Assembly (NCBI RefSeq): GCF_014652555.1
Contig: NZ_BMZA01000001.1
Span: 596,900 to 660,899, forward strand
Length of the DNA: 64,000 bases
From: Novosphingobium colocasiae
Lineage (GTDB): Bacteria; Pseudomonadota; Alphaproteobacteria; Sphingomonadales; Sphingomonadaceae
Direction of reading: 5' to 3'
How positions within the stretch are numbered: position 1 is the first letter of the stretch; every line of letters begins with the position of its first letter. The position numbers and the translations under genes are program-made. This document shows positions 62,712-64,000 of this stretch, one piece after another. Below the pieces are notes generated by a model. That model saw only the letters and a list, made by a program, of their open reading frames with translations, was not told the origin of the DNA and made no database searches.

Positions 62712-63767
62712 ATGCATTTTCTCGACCAGGCCAAGATCTATGTCCGCGCGGGCGGCGGCGGCCCCGGCGCGGTATCGTTCCGGCGCGAGAAGTATGTCGA
62801 ATACGGCGGTCCGGACGGCGGCAACGGCGGCAAGGGCGGCGATGTGGTGTTCGAAGCGGTGGCCGGCCTCAACACCCTGATCGACTTTCGCTATACCCAG
62901 CACTTCAAGGCCCCGCGCGGCAGCCATGGCATGGGCAAGAACCGCAACGGCGCGGCGGGCAAGGATCTGGTCATCAAGGTTCCCGTCGGCACCCAGGTCA
63001 TCGACGATGAGGATCGCGAAACGGTTCTCGCCGACCTGACCGAGGCGGGCCAGAGGGTAACGCTGCTCGAAGGCGGGCTGGGCGGGCGCGGCAACGCCAG
63101 CTACAAGACCAGCACGAACCGCGCGCCCCGCCAGCACCAGCCCGGCATGCCGGCGCAGGAGCTGTGGGTCTGGCTGCGGCTCAAGCTGCTGGCCGATGTC
63201 GGCCTTGTCGGCATGCCGAACGCGGGCAAGTCCACTTTCATCAACAAGCTGTCCAACACCAAGGCGAAAGTGGGCGATTACGCCTTCACCACGCTGCGCC
63301 CGCAACTCGGCGTGGTCCTGCACAAAAACCGCGAATTCGTGCTGGCCGACATTCCCGGCCTGATCGCCGGGGCGGCTGACGGCGCAGGGATCGGCGACCG
63401 GTTTCTGGGACATATCGAACGCTGCCGCGTGCTGGTCCACCTGATCGACGTATCGGGCACTGACCCGGTCGAGGCGATGCGCGTGGTGGAAGAGGAACTG
63501 GAAGCCTATGGCGGCGGCCTTGAAGACAAGCCCCGGTTGGTCGCGCTCAACAAGATCGACCTGATCGACGATGCGCTGGCGGCGGATTATGCGCGCGAAC
63601 TGCTCAAGGCCGGTGCGGATGAGGTGTTCCCGATTTCCGGTGCCACCGGGAAGGGCATGTCGAAGCTGCTCGATGCGGTGATCGACTATCTCCCCGCCGC
63701 CACCGTGACCGAGCGCCCCGAAGGCGAGCGCGAAGAGGCCGACGAAACGCCGTGGTCGCCTCTGTGA
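62712..63767 (+). CDS. obgE: GTPase ObgE/CgtA
   Basis: A 351-residue Obg GTPase involved in 50S assembly and stress control. The glycine-rich Obg fold comes first (MHFLDQAKIYVRAGGGGPGA, GGPDGGNGGKGGDVVF), followed by the G domain with GMPNAGKSTFINKL (G1), FTTLRPQLGV (G2), DIPGLIAGAADGAGIGDRFL (G3) and ALNKIDL (G4), and a short charged C-terminal tail. The ATG at 62712 is standard. proB follows 56 bases downstream, the common obgE-proB order. Confidence 0.96.
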   Translation: MHFLDQAKIYVRAGGGGPGAVSFRREKYVEYGGPDGGNGGKGGDVVFEAVAGLNTLIDFRYTQHFKAPRGSHGMGKNRNGAAGKDLVIKVPVGTQVIDDEDRETVLADLTEAGQRVTLLEGGLGGRGNASYKTSTNRAPRQHQPGMPAQELWVWLRLKLLADVGLVGMPNAGKSTFINKLSNTKAKVGDYAFTTLRPQLGVVLHKNREFVLADIPGLIAGAADGAGIGDRFLGHIERCRVLVHLIDVSGTDPVEAMRVVEEELEAYGGGLEDKPRLVALNKIDLIDDALAADYARELLKAGADEVFPISGATGKGMSKLLDAVIDYLPAATVTERPEGEREEADETPWSPL

Positions 63768-63823
63768 TCGGGCAATAGTCCGTCTTCCCCCAGGCCTGCA
63801 TTTCCCTTAGAGAGCGGCCGCAA

Positions 63824-64000
63824 ATGTCCATTTCCCGCCTTTCCGACCTTGCCGATCCGGCGCAGTGCCCGCTCCTTGTGCTCAAGGTGGGATCGGCGCT
63901 GCTGGTCGGGCGCGAAGGGGTGCGCCGGGCGTGGATCGAGGCGCTGGTGGCCGAGATCGCCGAGGCGCGCGGGCGCGGGCAGCAAGTGATCGTGGTATCA
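63824..64000 (+). CDS. proB: glutamate 5-kinase (partial, cut by window end)
   Basis: First 59 codons of ProB, which phosphorylates glutamate at the start of proline synthesis. The amino acid kinase N-terminal motif LLVLKVGSALLVGREG and the helix WIEALVAEIAEARGRGQQV leading to the IVVS strand are visible. The ATG at 63824 lies 56 bases after obgE. With proC in the same window, two of the three proline-pathway enzymes are linked here. Confidence 0.9.
   Translation, partial: MSISRLSDLADPAQCPLLVLKVGSALLVGREGVRRAWIEALVAEIAEARGRGQQVIVVS

Overview
This is a high-GC chromosomal segment from an alphaproteobacterium of the order Sphingomonadales. The organism is inferred from protein family resemblance (sphingomonad-type FtsL, MurG, YidC and DUF4169 proteins) and from gene order; a Novosphingobium-like genus is my best guess. 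The window opens inside uvrB and closes inside proB. It is mostly core chromosome with a few accessory islands.

Layout. 1-5.1 kb: uvrB (partial), a DUF3617 lipoprotein, an alpha/beta hydrolase, comM and a periplasmic ClpP/crotonase-like protein. 5.2-8.7 kb: rpmH-rnpA-yidD-yidC-engB, a ribosome and membrane-protein biogenesis operon. 8.7-11 kb: a single reading frame joining a NUDIX domain to a PhoU-like DUF47 domain, then a Pit phosphate permease. 11-17.8 kb: a lipoprotein, a glutathione S-transferase, a repeat island, a cupin, dapE, a dicarboxylate symporter and ppx. 17.8-27 kb: ppk (in series with ppx), divergent from a three-gene operon encoding DUF2126/transglutaminase, circularly permuted ATP-grasp plus alpha-E, and a second transglutaminase. 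This operon is a widespread predicted peptide-ligation/peptidase system without an assigned substrate. 27-31.6 kb: malQ, a conserved hypothetical gene, a Fur-box/sRNA candidate, ccmA-ccmB and phhB. 31.6-33.3 kb: an accessory island with a low-GC SUFU-domain gene between terminal inverted repeats, followed by a HigB/HigA-type toxin-antitoxin pair. 33.3-36.8 kb: a DNA glycosylase, a 2Fe-2S ferredoxin, cysK and two envelope genes.

37.1-56.4 kb is a complete division and cell wall (dcw) cluster in canonical order: mraZ, rsmH, ftsL, ftsI, murE, murF, mraY, murD, ftsW, murG, murC, murB, ddl, ftsQ, ftsA, ftsZ. Most junctions are 1-4 base overlaps; the only sizeable gaps are two repeat insertions flanking murB and the ftsZ leader. 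After it come a SPOR-domain protein, a YbjN protein, proC, a Bax-inhibitor-1 protein, a proline-rich lipoprotein, tRNA-Ala(CGC), a DUF4169 pair, obgE and proB.

Functional links. dapE supplies meso-diaminopimelate, which MurE (DNPR motif) attaches to UDP-MurNAc-dipeptide. Phosphate genes recur (DUF47-Pit, ppk-ppx). Five families of dispersed palindromic repeats occupy the gene-free stretches. The observations most worth follow-up are the SUFU cassette, the ~190-base paired element at 12.85 and 31.56 kb, the possible Fur-controlled sRNA at 29.7 kb, the ATP-grasp/transglutaminase operon and the NUDIX-DUF47 fusion.
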